The notes under the pieces: model-generated
The model's database searches: none
What the model was told of the DNA's origin: nothing
What the model saw: the letters and a program-made list of their open reading frames with translations, nothing else
From: Haloarcula hispanica ATCC 33960
Lineage (GTDB): Archaea; Halobacteriota; Halobacteria; Halobacteriales; Haloarculaceae
Assembly (NCBI RefSeq): GCF_000223905.1
Contig: NC_015943.1
Coordinates: 1 to 64,000 of the forward strand
Length of the DNA stretch: 64,000 bases
Reading direction: 5' to 3'
Made by a program: the position numbers and the translations under genes
Part shown: positions 37,741 to 45,171 of the stretch, one piece after another
Position numbering within the stretch: position 1 is the first letter of the stretch
Layout: each line of letters starts with the position of its first letter

Positions 37741-39084
37741 ATGGACCTCACCTGGGACACCGGCGATAGCTGGTTCGAGCGAACCTACGCCGTCGAACAC
37801 GCTGGAGAGACAGTCGCGGCGTTCGATGACCAGCCATCGCTGGACGACCTCCGTGCACTCTCACGGGACTACGGTGCCCCGACCGAACGACTCGATCTCT
37901 GGCAAGCCGGGCTGCTGTGTACCCAGTGCAACGACGAAATCAACGACCGCTTTGCCGCCAATCCACAGGGAGACCTGCTATGCTGGGACTGTGCCACTGA
38001 CACCGAAAGCCATGATGAGCATGGGATTACGGTTAACACTGACCCGACGAAGTCGGTGATGAGCAAGTCCCATCTCCACACCAAGAGCCTCTGTGACCAC
38101 GTTATCAACGTCGCCACCGGATGCCGACACGGCTGTGAGTTCTGCTACGTGCCAACCACGCCAGCTATCGATAGCCGCGATGAGATGCTCGCCGAGCAAG
38201 CGAACGTCGACGATCCACAGACCGACTGGGGGAGCTATCTCCTATACCGGGATGACCTCCCAGAGCGACTAGGCAATATCCTCGACGAGCGTGATCCCAG
38301 CGAGCGCAAGCAGACTGAGCGCGGTCGCGGCGTCGTGATGCTGTCCAGCGGCACGGACTGTTACCAGGACCGACGGACTGCTCAGATTACCCGCGGCGCT
38401 GTTGCCGAGCTCATCACACACGACATTCCCATCCGAATCCTCACGCGAAGCCCTGCCGTAACTCGGGACATCGATCTCTTCCAGGCCGCCGGTGACCGCA
38501 TTACCGTCGGCTCGTCGATTCCGTCATTCGATGCGACGCTCGTCAGAGCGATGGAACCGAACGCCCCACCACCGATGACACGCTGGCAGGCGTTAGACGA
38601 ACTCCAGCAGGCCGGTGTGTCCGTGTTCGTCTCGATGTCACCCACATACCCCACGATGGGCGAAGATGACTTTCACGAGCTACTCAGCTACTTTAGAGCA
38701 CTCGGTGAGGTCGTCGTCTTCCACGAGCCAATCAACCCACGCGGCGCGAACTTCCAGCAGTGCCTCAGCGCCGCCAAAGAAGCCGGCTACGACGACGTGG
38801 TCGAAGAACTCCAGCAGATGCAGGACAGCCACCAGTACTGGGTCGAGTACGCTCTTGAACAGTTGAACACGGTCCAGCAAGTCGCAACGCGCTTTGACGG
38901 GCTCGAAGTCCATTCCTGGCCAGACGATGAGTTGGTCCGCTCGACGAGTGGCCAACTGCGGTCGAAGCTCAAAGCGATGCAAGAGGCCGTCTCACCGGAG
39001 TCGTTCTCCACACATGCTACGGACGCCTCGCCTGAGCAGTCCGAATTAGCTCGGGACGGCAAATCTATAGAGCATCTCATCTAA
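37741..39084 (+). CDS. CxxxCxxC (radical-SAM-type) protein with N-terminal zinc ribbon
   Basis: 447 aa from the ATG at 37741 (MDLTWDTGDSWFERTYA). A TATA-like GTATAAAAAG about 27 bases upstream fits a leaderless transcript, so the in-frame ATG at 37702 is rejected. An N-terminal CTQC...CWDC pair (about 60-85) looks like a zinc ribbon, absent from the divergent paralogue. The core has ATGCRHGCEFCYVP, GVVMLSSGTDCYQDRRTAQI, ITVGSSIPSFD, VFVSMSPTYPTMG and VVFHEPINPRGANF. It is clearly homologous to the 36558 gene. Radical chemistry is expected; the substrate is unknown. Confidence 0.85.
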   Translation: MDLTWDTGDSWFERTYAVEHAGETVAAFDDQPSLDDLRALSRDYGAPTERLDLWQAGLLCTQCNDEINDRFAANPQGDLLCWDCATDTESHDEHGITVNTDPTKSVMSKSHLHTKSLCDHVINVATGCRHGCEFCYVPTTPAIDSRDEMLAEQANVDDPQTDWGSYLLYRDDLPERLGNILDERDPSERKQTERGRGVVMLSSGTDCYQDRRTAQITRGAVAELITHDIPIRILTRSPAVTRDIDLFQAAGDRITVGSSIPSFDATLVRAMEPNAPPPMTRWQALDELQQAGVSVFVSMSPTYPTMGEDDFHELLSYFRALGEVVVFHEPINPRGANFQQCLSAAKEAGYDDVVEELQQMQDSHQYWVEYALEQLNTVQQVATRFDGLEVHSWPDDELVRSTSGQLRSKLKAMQEAVSPESFSTHATDASPEQSELARDGKSIEHLI

Positions 39085-39139
39085 CGTGTCTATCAGGCAC
39101 CGCGGCAGGGTTTGGCCGGGTTGACGTTACGGCCGTCCC

Positions 39140-39178
39140 GGCACATGCTGAGTATCAGCACGTTGCGGCGACGGTGTA
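39140..39178 (+). pseudogene. scrap of the 83-aa pair gene
   Basis: AEYQHVAATV and stop match the final residues AEYQHVAATT of the gene at 33792. Nothing upstream is conserved, so this is a 3'-end relic only. Confidence 0.45.
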
Positions 39179-39185
39179 GAAGCCG

Positions 39186-39227
39186 CTAACCAACAATAGC
39201 TGCTCAGAACTCACGACTGTTGGTTAG
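39186..39227. repeat. inverted repeat CTAACCAACA / TGTTGGTTAG
   Basis: Perfect 10-bp arms with a 22-base spacer. The core TAACCAACA/TGTTGGTTA is identical to the repeat behind orc1 at 1227-1267, with nearly the same spacing. The two spacers are unrelated. Confidence 0.6.
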
Positions 39228-39351
39228 TCGAGAAGCGATTGGTTGCTGCCCGGCGTTCGTTTGTCACGAGCTCACCAGAAATATCCGCTCAGTGAGTATG
39301 CGACTGGAACTCTCAATTGGGATGAGAACAGCAGCGACAGTCGTCCCGCTA

Positions 39352-40311
39352 TTAAGGGGACTCGCTCGTCGAGTTTGTCTCGAGGTCACAGGCCATGAGC
39401 GTCGAAACGGTGCTTGCCGTGAGTTCTCCCGTATCGTCGATCTCCGCGCGCGTCGAGGATCGGTTACAATCGAAGTTTTCGGGCGTGACCTGTTCGGTGA
39501 CGGTCGTCTCGGTTTCGAGCACACCTACCGATAGGGAGTACGTATCGGACTCGCTGAGCGTAATCAGTACAGTGCCCTCAGGTTCGACCGTGTAGACGCC
39601 GTCGAAGTGCGCTGTCGAGTCCTTCTCGACGAGGATTCGCGTCGTCCACGTCTCCTCCGATGGGTTCCGGAGCATGAGCGTGTGGCTGCCTTTCCCCGTG
39701 TCTGCGGGAATCGGGTCGTCACCGAGCGTTTCCGACGCAGATTCACGAGCAGCAACGTGGTCGCTCACGACGCCTTGGCACGCCATCCGCGTGGAAATAC
39801 CCAGCGAGTCAAGTGTCCCGTCGTCCTGGACGCTGATCGTCGTCTTGGTCACGTTACAGGTGAACTGGCTGGGTTCGACGGTAATCTGTTCCGTCGCATC
39901 CAACTCGGGGACGGACACACGAGCGGTGTACGTGTCGAGATCAGTGAGCGACGCCACAATGCTCGCGTTCGGTTCGAGTTCCACCGATTCCTTGAACACG
40001 GTTTCGTCCGCCGTCGAAACCGTCACCGTCCCCTGGTGAGACTCCGCCGTCGGATTCCCGAACGCGACGTGGTGGGGAGTTCTGAGACCGCGCTCATCGA
40101 GCGACTCAGCGCCGATGGTTCGCTCGACAGTGCCATCGGCGGCGACGTGTGTACGCTCGGTCTGTTGTTCAGTGTTGGTTTGCGTGTCCTCAGAGGTTGG
40201 CGTCTCGGAATCTGTCGGCGGTGAGTCACTCGATCCAGCTTGAGTGGTGCAACCGGCGACTGCGGTTGTGAGACCAATTCCTGTGCTTGCCAGAAACGTT
40301 CGCCGTTTCAT
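39352..40311 (-). CDS. Tat-exported lipoprotein with repeated beta domains
   Basis: 319 aa. KRRTFLASTGIGLTTAVAGC is a twin-arginine signal with a lipobox Cys at about residue 21. A Thr/Ser/Glu linker follows, then two similar beta-rich domains: HHVAFGNPTAESHQGTVTVS...FTCNVTKTTISV and HTLMLRNPSEETWTTRILVE...FDCNRSSTRAEI, each ending in an F-C-N motif and a later MAC triplet. This internal duplication suggests an extracellular binding protein. Ligand unknown. Monocistronic, 72 bases from the membrane-bound regulator start side. Confidence 0.85.
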   Translation of the reverse strand: MKRRTFLASTGIGLTTAVAGCTTQAGSSDSPPTDSETPTSEDTQTNTEQQTERTHVAADGTVERTIGAESLDERGLRTPHHVAFGNPTAESHQGTVTVSTADETVFKESVELEPNASIVASLTDLDTYTARVSVPELDATEQITVEPSQFTCNVTKTTISVQDDGTLDSLGISTRMACQGVVSDHVAARESASETLGDDPIPADTGKGSHTLMLRNPSEETWTTRILVEKDSTAHFDGVYTVEPEGTVLITLSESDTYSLSVGVLETETTVTEQVTPENFDCNRSSTRAEIDDTGELTASTVSTLMACDLETNSTSESP

Positions 40312-40383
40312 ACCCTACCATTGGAAGGGGGAAGTATCGCGCTATCCCAGATTCAAATACGTCTTTGAGTCCCGGCTACTCAC

Positions 40384-41028
40384 TCACGCCGAGTGGGCGT
40401 GATTCCGTGCTGGCCGATACGTTCCCCAGTACCAAGCAACGAAGAACAACAGAATCAGGAAGATGCCAATTCCCAGCACAACTCCACCAGGCCCGGTCGC
40501 AAACGTTCCGAGCGTCTCCCACATGGTTGGGTCGGGTTGCTGAACAGGGGACGCACCAGCCCGGGGCGATGATACTGGTGTCGGTACTGACCGGCGTATA
40601 TGGGCGAGTACACTGACGGCTCCGACGAGACCCACTGCGCCGAAGACGCGACTCAACGCCGTCTTGAGCGACGGGCTTGTTCGTTCTGCCCCCGCGAAGA
40701 GAACGAGCGCGCTATTGGTCGGCGCGTACACGTCCATTTCGCGGCCCTGCTCGGAATACCACGTCTCGACGACCGCCACCAGGTCTGCGTCCTGGAGTCG
40801 GTCGAGATGATAGCTGATATTCTGTACCGAGGAATTGAGTTCAGTTGCGATCTCCGATGCTGTCGTTGGTTCCGCGTATATCTGGCTGAGGATGCGGCGT
40901 GCAGTTGTTGAGGAAACTGCTGAGATGATCTGTTCCGCTGATTCATCTTCGAAGTCAACGAGCTTCGGTTCCAAACTACGATCCGAAGCTGTTTGTGGGG
41001 TGGGTTTCAGGGGTAATAATGAGGACAT
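40384..41028 (-). CDS. membrane-associated winged-helix regulator
   Basis: 214 aa. An ArsR-like winged helix occupies residues 30-110 (ISAVSSTTARRILSQIYAEP, TTASEIATELNSSVQNISYH, LDRLQDADLVAVVETW). Two C-terminal hydrophobic segments follow (FGAVGLVGAVSVLAHI and GGVVLGIGIFLILLFFVAWY), so it is probably membrane-tethered, a common haloarchaeal design. Its target could be the lipoprotein gene just downstream on the same strand (39352-40311). Confidence 0.85.
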   Translation of the reverse strand: MSSLLPLKPTPQTASDRSLEPKLVDFEDESAEQIISAVSSTTARRILSQIYAEPTTASEIATELNSSVQNISYHLDRLQDADLVAVVETWYSEQGREMDVYAPTNSALVLFAGAERTSPSLKTALSRVFGAVGLVGAVSVLAHIRRSVPTPVSSPRAGASPVQQPDPTMWETLGTFATGPGGVVLGIGIFLILLFFVAWYWGTYRPARNHAHSA

Positions 41029-41115
41029 TGTTGTCTGATTCGCTTGTAGGAGTATGTGCTTGGGGAAGAGTCAAAGCGGTATTTGAGTCCAATTCTTGTC
41101 GAACTATGCTACTCC

Positions 41116-41342
41116 GAGACGCTTTCGGAGTGGTGCGAATACACGCACTTGGAGCGCGGTTGGGAGACTGGTCCGAATGTCGGTGGGTCGCTCGTCGACG
41201 ATCTTGTCCGAGGCGTTGAAGCGTGAGCTGCACTGTGGAAGAACGGAAGCGCGTTCGGCGTGCTGCGCGGGCGATTCAGAAGGAAGTGCCGACTGAGTCC
41301 GTTGATGTGGTTGCACCGAGCGCGAATCCCCGCAACACTTGA
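41116..41342 (+). pseudogene. relic of the 98-aa/83-aa gene pair
   Basis: ETLSEWCEYTHLERGWETGP and VGGSLVDDLVRGVEA stop, overlapped by a GTG start and SCTVEERKRVRRAARAIQKE, which matches the junction of the genes at 33499 and 33792. The upstream part of the first gene and the downstream part of the second are missing. The second breaks off after VDVVAPSAN. Confidence 0.8.
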
Positions 41343-41366
41343 ACGTCGCGGGAGAGGATACGCTTG

Positions 41367-41663
41367 ATGCCCTCCATCATCGATGAAACCGTGTTCGGCG
41401 AACCCTCCAGAGGGCTTGCAGTGGTTTATCTCTGTGGCGCACTTCTGCTGGCTGGGCAGCAAGGGTACTACGTCATTGTAGAAGGGGCAACACCGTTCTA
41501 TGCTGGACTGTTTCTGAGCGCCGGGATGGCCCTCTCCGGCATTGCTGAGTCCTTGCCGAACCCTCGACGACGGGCAGCTGGCATCTTGCGGGTCACAGCA
41601 CTCGTCGTGCTGGTGAGCATGCTCGTAATTTTGTTTGTCACACCCGACCTCCTTATCAACTAA
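41367..41663 (+). CDS. three- to four-helix membrane protein (98 aa)
   Basis: Start ATG 41367 (41364 also possible). Hydrophobic segments LAVVYLCGALLLAGQQGYYV, FYAGLFLSAGMALSGIA and LRVTALVVLVSMLVILFVTP. Integral membrane protein with no recognised family. It stands alone between relics. Confidence 0.7.
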   Translation: MPSIIDETVFGEPSRGLAVVYLCGALLLAGQQGYYVIVEGATPFYAGLFLSAGMALSGIAESLPNPRRRAAGILRVTALVVLVSMLVILFVTPDLLIN

Positions 41664-41858
41664 GAGCGGTGATCGATTCGAACTCACTGCTGCCGGCCGG
41701 GTGTGTTCTTCAACGGGAACCGCCACGACCGCTGACGATTCACGGGGAGATCTGCCGTATCGGTCACGCCGCTACTGACAGATTCTAAGCGAGTGATCGG
41801 GTTCGCCTATACATGAGTCCGCTATACTGAGTAGAGGAAGCCATGGCGGTACCCTCTT

Positions 41859-41987
41859 ATGACCGACCACTCGAACTCACATATGATTGGGCTGGGGACG
41901 CTACTTATAATTCTCACAGTCTTTGTGGTGATGACTCTGACTCTCGGTCTGCTACTCCGGTTGCTGAAAGACGCTGACGGACTCTGA
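41859..41987 (+). CDS. single-pass membrane micro-protein (42 aa)
   Basis: ATG at 41859 in the context CTCTTATGACC. MTDHSNSHMIG is followed by one strongly hydrophobic helix (LGTLLIILTVFVVMTLTLGL) and a charged tail LLKDADGL. Function unknown. The hydrophobic regularity argues for a real gene, but no homologue is recognised. Confidence 0.45.
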   Translation: MTDHSNSHMIGLGTLLIILTVFVVMTLTLGLLLRLLKDADGL

Positions 41988-42039
41988 GCAGTCAATTAAC
42001 TGGACTGACTTGATCATTACAAGCAATTGACTCAGTGCC

Positions 42040-42177
42040 CGCTGTTTCTCGACGCCGTGCCGCGAGACACCGACGGCGTCCCAGCCGAGGTCCTCCGGGA
42101 ACTGACGCTGGCCGGCCTAACGCTCCAGCCGCTGCAATCTCAAGCCGAGTATCAACACGTCGTCGCGACAGCCTGAC
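42040..42177 (+). pseudogene. C-terminal relic of the 83-aa pair gene
   Basis: VPAEVLRELTLAGLTLQPLQ and SQAEYQHVVATA stop match the C-terminus of the gene at 33792. No start and no N-terminus remain. Confidence 0.7.
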
Positions 42178-42289
42178 AGAACCGAATACTTTACTCTTTT
42201 TTATTAACATACTTCGGTTCCAGTTCCCCTATCCCTCATTCCGTTTGCGCTGACCGAACGCTTATGCCACTCATACAGCAATTAGAGGT

Positions 42290-42559
42290 ATGGCCAGTTC
42301 GACGCGCGATAGAGAGCCCCACGAGGATGAGATTCGGATGTGGCGCGAGGGGGACTCCTGGATCATCACAGATGTCGAAACCGGCATCACCACGCAGGGT
42401 GAGACGCGTCAGGAGGCTCTCGAAATGCTTGACGATGCGGTCGCGGGCTACAAGGGCGAACGCGGCCACGAACCCACCGACGAAGAACTCCGAGAGTTGG
42501 GGATTGACCCCGAAGACAATACCACCGGTAATGGCGACCTGCCCGACTTCATGCAGTAA
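42290..42559 (+). CDS. hicB: HicB-family antitoxin
   Basis: 89 aa. A partly degraded RNase-H-like HicB fold: IRMWREGDSWIITDVETGIT, TQGETRQEALEMLDDAVAGY, then an acidic tail (ELGIDPEDNTTGNGDLPDFM). No C-terminal DNA-binding domain is visible, as in short HicB forms. Its stop is immediately followed by the hicA start. Here the antitoxin comes first, as is common in archaeal HicBA pairs. Confidence 0.85.
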   Translation: MASSTRDREPHEDEIRMWREGDSWIITDVETGITTQGETRQEALEMLDDAVAGYKGERGHEPTDEELRELGIDPEDNTTGNGDLPDFMQ

Positions 42560-42811
42560 ATGCCTCGGGGCACGTTTTCTGGTCGGGACGTCGTGAAGGT
42601 CTTGGTAAATGTCGGTGGCTTCGAGTGGCGTCGGACGACTGGCGATCACGCCCAACTCTACTACCAGCACCCAACCAACGAGAGCGACCGACGACACGTT
42701 ACCGTTCCGCTGCACGACGAACTCAAAACGGGAACGCTCCGAAGCATCGCCGACGATGCTGGCGCGAACGATTTTGCGGCGTTCTGTGAGTGGCTCGACC
42801 GCAATTCGTAG
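42560..42811 (+). CDS. hicA: HicA-family toxin (mRNA interferase)
   Basis: 83 aa, dsRNA-binding-like fold. FSGRDVVKVLVNVGGFEWRR and the catalytic histidine segment TTGDHAQLYYQHP are present, followed by RRHVTVPLHDELKTGTLRSI, typical of HicA. Zero spacing to hicB. It should cleave mRNA when unbound. No lesion is seen, so the pair is probably active. Confidence 0.9.
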   Translation: MPRGTFSGRDVVKVLVNVGGFEWRRTTGDHAQLYYQHPTNESDRRHVTVPLHDELKTGTLRSIADDAGANDFAAFCEWLDRNS

Positions 42812-43020
42812 GCGAACCAATTCGTCACCGTCGGCTGCGAGTCCCTCGAGTCGAAGCGCTGACGCGACACCTCGATAACGGGGTATTTGACAGGCGATTC
42901 CCCTATCTTTCTGTCGAACTGCGTGCCTGTTTTGCATGGGTCGCGATGGTTTCGAGACTACTCCTGACAGTTTGCGACCCCATGCCGGGGCCTGCGGGGG
43001 GTCCCACAACGGCGCGAGTG

Positions 43021-43131
43021 CCTGAGTTGAACCGATAGAGCAATCCTAGTCTGACGGCGCGGACTCACCCCTATTTTGTGACCCTCCACCGGGTGAGAGG
43101 CGTTCCAGAGAGAGCGTCTTGACCACCAGCT
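43021..43131 (+). promoter_or_regulatory. leader box copy c with trace of the upstream cassette gene
   Basis: Begins with a trace of the 81-aa gene end (GAGCAATCCTAGTCTGAC, compare GAGCAATCTTAGTCTGAC at 29003). Then CTATTTTGTGACCCTCCACC and GGGTGAGAGGCGTTCCAGAG precede the 86-aa gene. The 42812-43020 stretch shows no gene. Confidence 0.6.
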
Positions 43132-43392
43132 ATGTCAGAGAAACACGCGATCCAGACCAAGTTGAAGGGCTACGTCGTCATGAGCCAGAGCGGGCCAGAC
43201 AGCCTCGGCTTTGGCACGTACACACGCAACCATCCCGAGTATTTGAAAGAGCGCGTTGAGGCACAGCAGTCTCCAGCAGCCGGCGGCGCGGGCAACGTCA
43301 GGCGAGCTCGCCACATCGCTCGCGAGTACCACGGCTGGGATCTACCAGACGAAAGCGAGCTCCGTCACCAAGCGATGGCGGGCGATGCGTGA
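43132..43392 (+). CDS. hypothetical protein of leader-box cassette (86 aa)
   Basis: MSEKHAIQTKLKGYVVMSQS, then GFGTYTRNHPEYLKERVEAQ and RRARHIAREYHGWDLPDESE. Helical, no recognised domain. It overlaps the next gene at TGATG. The same gene start survives as scraps after leader box b at 29075. Confidence 0.7.
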   Translation: MSEKHAIQTKLKGYVVMSQSGPDSLGFGTYTRNHPEYLKERVEAQQSPAAGGAGNVRRARHIAREYHGWDLPDESELRHQAMAGDA

Positions 43393-43571
43393 TGTCCAGT
43401 GACTCGTCTCAGTATATGACCTGCAGAACCGACGGATGCGACGCACCGATCTTCGACGCCGAGCGCATCGCGTGTGTCGACGGAGCGTACGGGCCCTGCA
43501 TGGCTGTCGGGCGTCACGCCGGCGTCTGTTCCAGCGGCCATCTCTCTGTCTGGGACGTCGCAGAGGCCTGA
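43392..43571 (+). CDS. small cysteine-rich protein (59 aa)
   Basis: ATG at 43392 shares its A with the previous stop; a GTG at 43389 is an alternative. Cysteines and histidines are spaced CRTDGC...CVDGAYGPC... HAGVCSSGH, suggesting one or two zinc-binding sites. Haloarchaeal small zinc-finger proteins are common and mostly uncharacterised. Translationally coupled to the 86-aa gene. Confidence 0.65.
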   Translation: MSSDSSQYMTCRTDGCDAPIFDAERIACVDGAYGPCMAVGRHAGVCSSGHLSVWDVAEA

Positions 43572-43591
43572 GTGCTGTCGGTCGCGTACTC

Positions 43592-43635
43592 GCCCGTATT
43601 TTGTGTCCCCCGAGAGGGTGAGGGGTTTCCCGAAC
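43592..43635 (+). promoter_or_regulatory. TTTTGTG leader box, copy d
   Basis: TACTCGCCCGTATTTTGTG, then CCCCCGAGAGGGTGAGGGG, TTTCCCGAAC and ATG. Nearly identical to copy f at 62899. The CCCC...GGGG part can form a hairpin. Confidence 0.65.
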
Positions 43636-43773
43636 ATGAGTACCGAACAGCAGTCCGTCGACGAGCAGCCTTCAGGCACCGAAGCCGGCGACCAACCAGA
43701 CATTCGTGCCCAGCACCGGCAGGCACAGGCCAGTGGCGAGGTTTTTGCGGGGCGTCCCCGAGGTGAGAGGTAG
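43636..43773 (+). CDS. 45-aa cassette protein, copy 1
   Basis: MSTEQQSVDEQPSGTEAGDQ ... DIRAQHRQAQASGEVFAGRP ... ER. Polar and probably disordered at its N-terminus. Two close paralogues at 44832 and 62956 follow the same leader box. Directly after its stop, MCCPDC then Gln and a stop codon is the first handful of codons of the 122-aa zinc-ribbon gene seen intact at 63090, so this copy has lost its partner. Confidence 0.75.
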   Translation: MSTEQQSVDEQPSGTEAGDQPDIRAQHRQAQASGEVFAGRPRGER

Positions 43774-43866
43774 ATGTGTTGCCCCGACTGCCAGTAGGCC
43801 CCACAAGAGAGACTCAACCTCGACAGTTGAGAAACGGTTAACGAGGAGCATGCAAAAGTCGGGCTT

Positions 43867-44265
43867 GTGACTGACGATCTCGCGTATCCCTCTGTCGAAC
43901 TCATCCTTGAGCTCCACGACCAGGTCGTGACAGAAGGCGACATCACGGAACCGGGGGCCCGGTCAGAGGACGCGATTGCATCCGCACTACAGTACGTTTC
44001 GGAGGGGTTCTTCGGGGAAGTGCCTGAGACGATCCATCAAAAGGCGGTCCATCTGATGCGACTACTCGTTTCGGAGCATCCGTTCGTCGACGGAAACAAG
44101 CGAACGGCACTCCGAACAGTGGTCGTTTTCTACATGCTGAACGGATACACGTTTGAGTACGGTGATGAAATTCGAGCGCTCTTACACCGGTTTGCGACCG
44201 GCGAAACCACAGTCGACGTAGACACTGCAGTCATCTACTTCCGGGCATGTGCTCGCCGCAACTGA
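43867..44265 (+). CDS. Doc/Fic-family toxin
   Basis: 132 aa, GTG start. The Fic core motif HPFVDGNKRTAL (about residues 75-86) matches the HPFxxGNKRTA pattern, with a preceding AVHLMRLLVSE helix and following VVFYMLNGYTFEYG. The length fits Doc, which modifies EF-Tu by phosphorylation or AMPylates targets. A 56-aa acidic protein follows and is the likely antidote, although Phd normally lies upstream. Confidence 0.9.
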   Translation: MTDDLAYPSVELILELHDQVVTEGDITEPGARSEDAIASALQYVSEGFFGEVPETIHQKAVHLMRLLVSEHPFVDGNKRTALRTVVVFYMLNGYTFEYGDEIRALLHRFATGETTVDVDTAVIYFRACARRN

Positions 44266-44299
44266 TAAACCGATACACTGGATAATGATAGATAGAGAA

Positions 44300-44470
44300 A
44301 TGGCGTCTAGCACCGATTCCTCGACGGCGATTGACGAGGAAGTCCGGCAGTTGTACGAGCGATATCAGGCGGCCGAAAGCGACGCCGAACGCCGCGAGAT
44401 TGCGCTTGAAATGGGGAAGCTCGATGGACGTCGCCACGCAGATATCTACGCAGCGCTCGAAAACGAGTGA
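44300..44470 (+). CDS. putative antidote of Doc (56 aa)
   Basis: From the ATG at 44300 (MASSTDSSTAIDEEVRQLYE); an upstream in-frame ATG at 44285 is possible. Acidic and helical: RYQAAESDAERREIALEMGK, HADIYAALENE. No DNA-binding fold is visible. It begins 34 bases after the doc stop. The antidote role is inferred from position, acidity and size only. Confidence 0.55.
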   Translation: MASSTDSSTAIDEEVRQLYERYQAAESDAERREIALEMGKLDGRRHADIYAALENE

Positions 44471-44663
44471 GAAGCCCCACGTTCTGCGTTTTCGTGTCCA
44501 GCGTCGTTCGCGACTAGTGGCTACTCGGTCGCCTTTTGTGAACGCCTTTGCCCTCTCGTAGAAGGATCAACCCATCTTGAACTCTCCACGCCGATAGCGG
44601 TTGCTTCCAATACGACAGCACAGCACAATCGTCGCGCACATCTGCGTTTCGTGGTCTATGCTC

Positions 44664-44763
44664 GTGTTGCGTCGGCGACGTGGTCGTGTTTGTCGAGGCT
44701 GCCGACAACTTGGGTTTCCGTGGCATACACGACGCTGCTCCTGCGTGGGTCGAACCGCTGTAG
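44664..44763 (+). pseudogene. C-terminal relic of the 81-aa cassette gene
   Basis: GDVVVFVEAADNLGF ... IHDAAPAWVEPL stop matches GNVVVSVEADDDQYP ... THDCAPEWVEPL of the gene at 28769. Leader box e follows, as leader box b follows the intact gene. Confidence 0.75.
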
Positions 44764-44795
44764 TGATGCCGGTCTAACGGCGGTACTGGAAGCAA

Positions 44796-44831
44796 TTTTG
44801 TGTCCCCGGTGGGGTGAGGAGGTTCTCGAAC
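44796..44831 (+). promoter_or_regulatory. TTTTGTG leader box, copy e
   Basis: ATTTTGTGTCCCCGGTGGGG, then TGAGGAGGTTCTCGAAC and ATG. It is diverged from copies d and f, but the spacing to the start codon is kept. Confidence 0.6.
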
Positions 44832-44969
44832 ATGAGTACCGAACAGCAGTCCGTCGACGAACAGTCTCCAAGCACCGATGCCGACAACCGCCCAGACATT
44901 CGTTCCCAGCACCAACGAGCACAGACGAGTGGCGAGGTTTTTGCGGGGCGTTCCCGTGGTGGGCAATGA
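44832..44969 (+). CDS. 45-aa cassette protein, copy 2
   Basis: MSTEQQSVDEQSPSTDADNR ... DIRSQHQRAQTSGEVFAGRS ... GQ. Paralogue of the proteins at 43636 and 62956, with most differences in the middle. No downstream zinc-ribbon gene remains. Confidence 0.7.
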   Translation: MSTEQQSVDEQSPSTDADNRPDIRSQHQRAQTSGEVFAGRSRGGQ

Positions 44970-45171
44970 ATTCCCAGATAGTCCGTGAATGTCTCTGTCG
45001 ACGTATTCCATCTTGCTAGGTTGATTTACAGCGGTAGCGAGGCGAAAGCCCACCCGTTTACGGGTGTGGCTGAAGCCGACAACTGGGCATCTCTCTACGC
45101 TCGTAGCCACGGCTGGATATTCCACGCCGAGATGTCCAACGTTTATGTAATTAAAAATACTATGCTTACAT

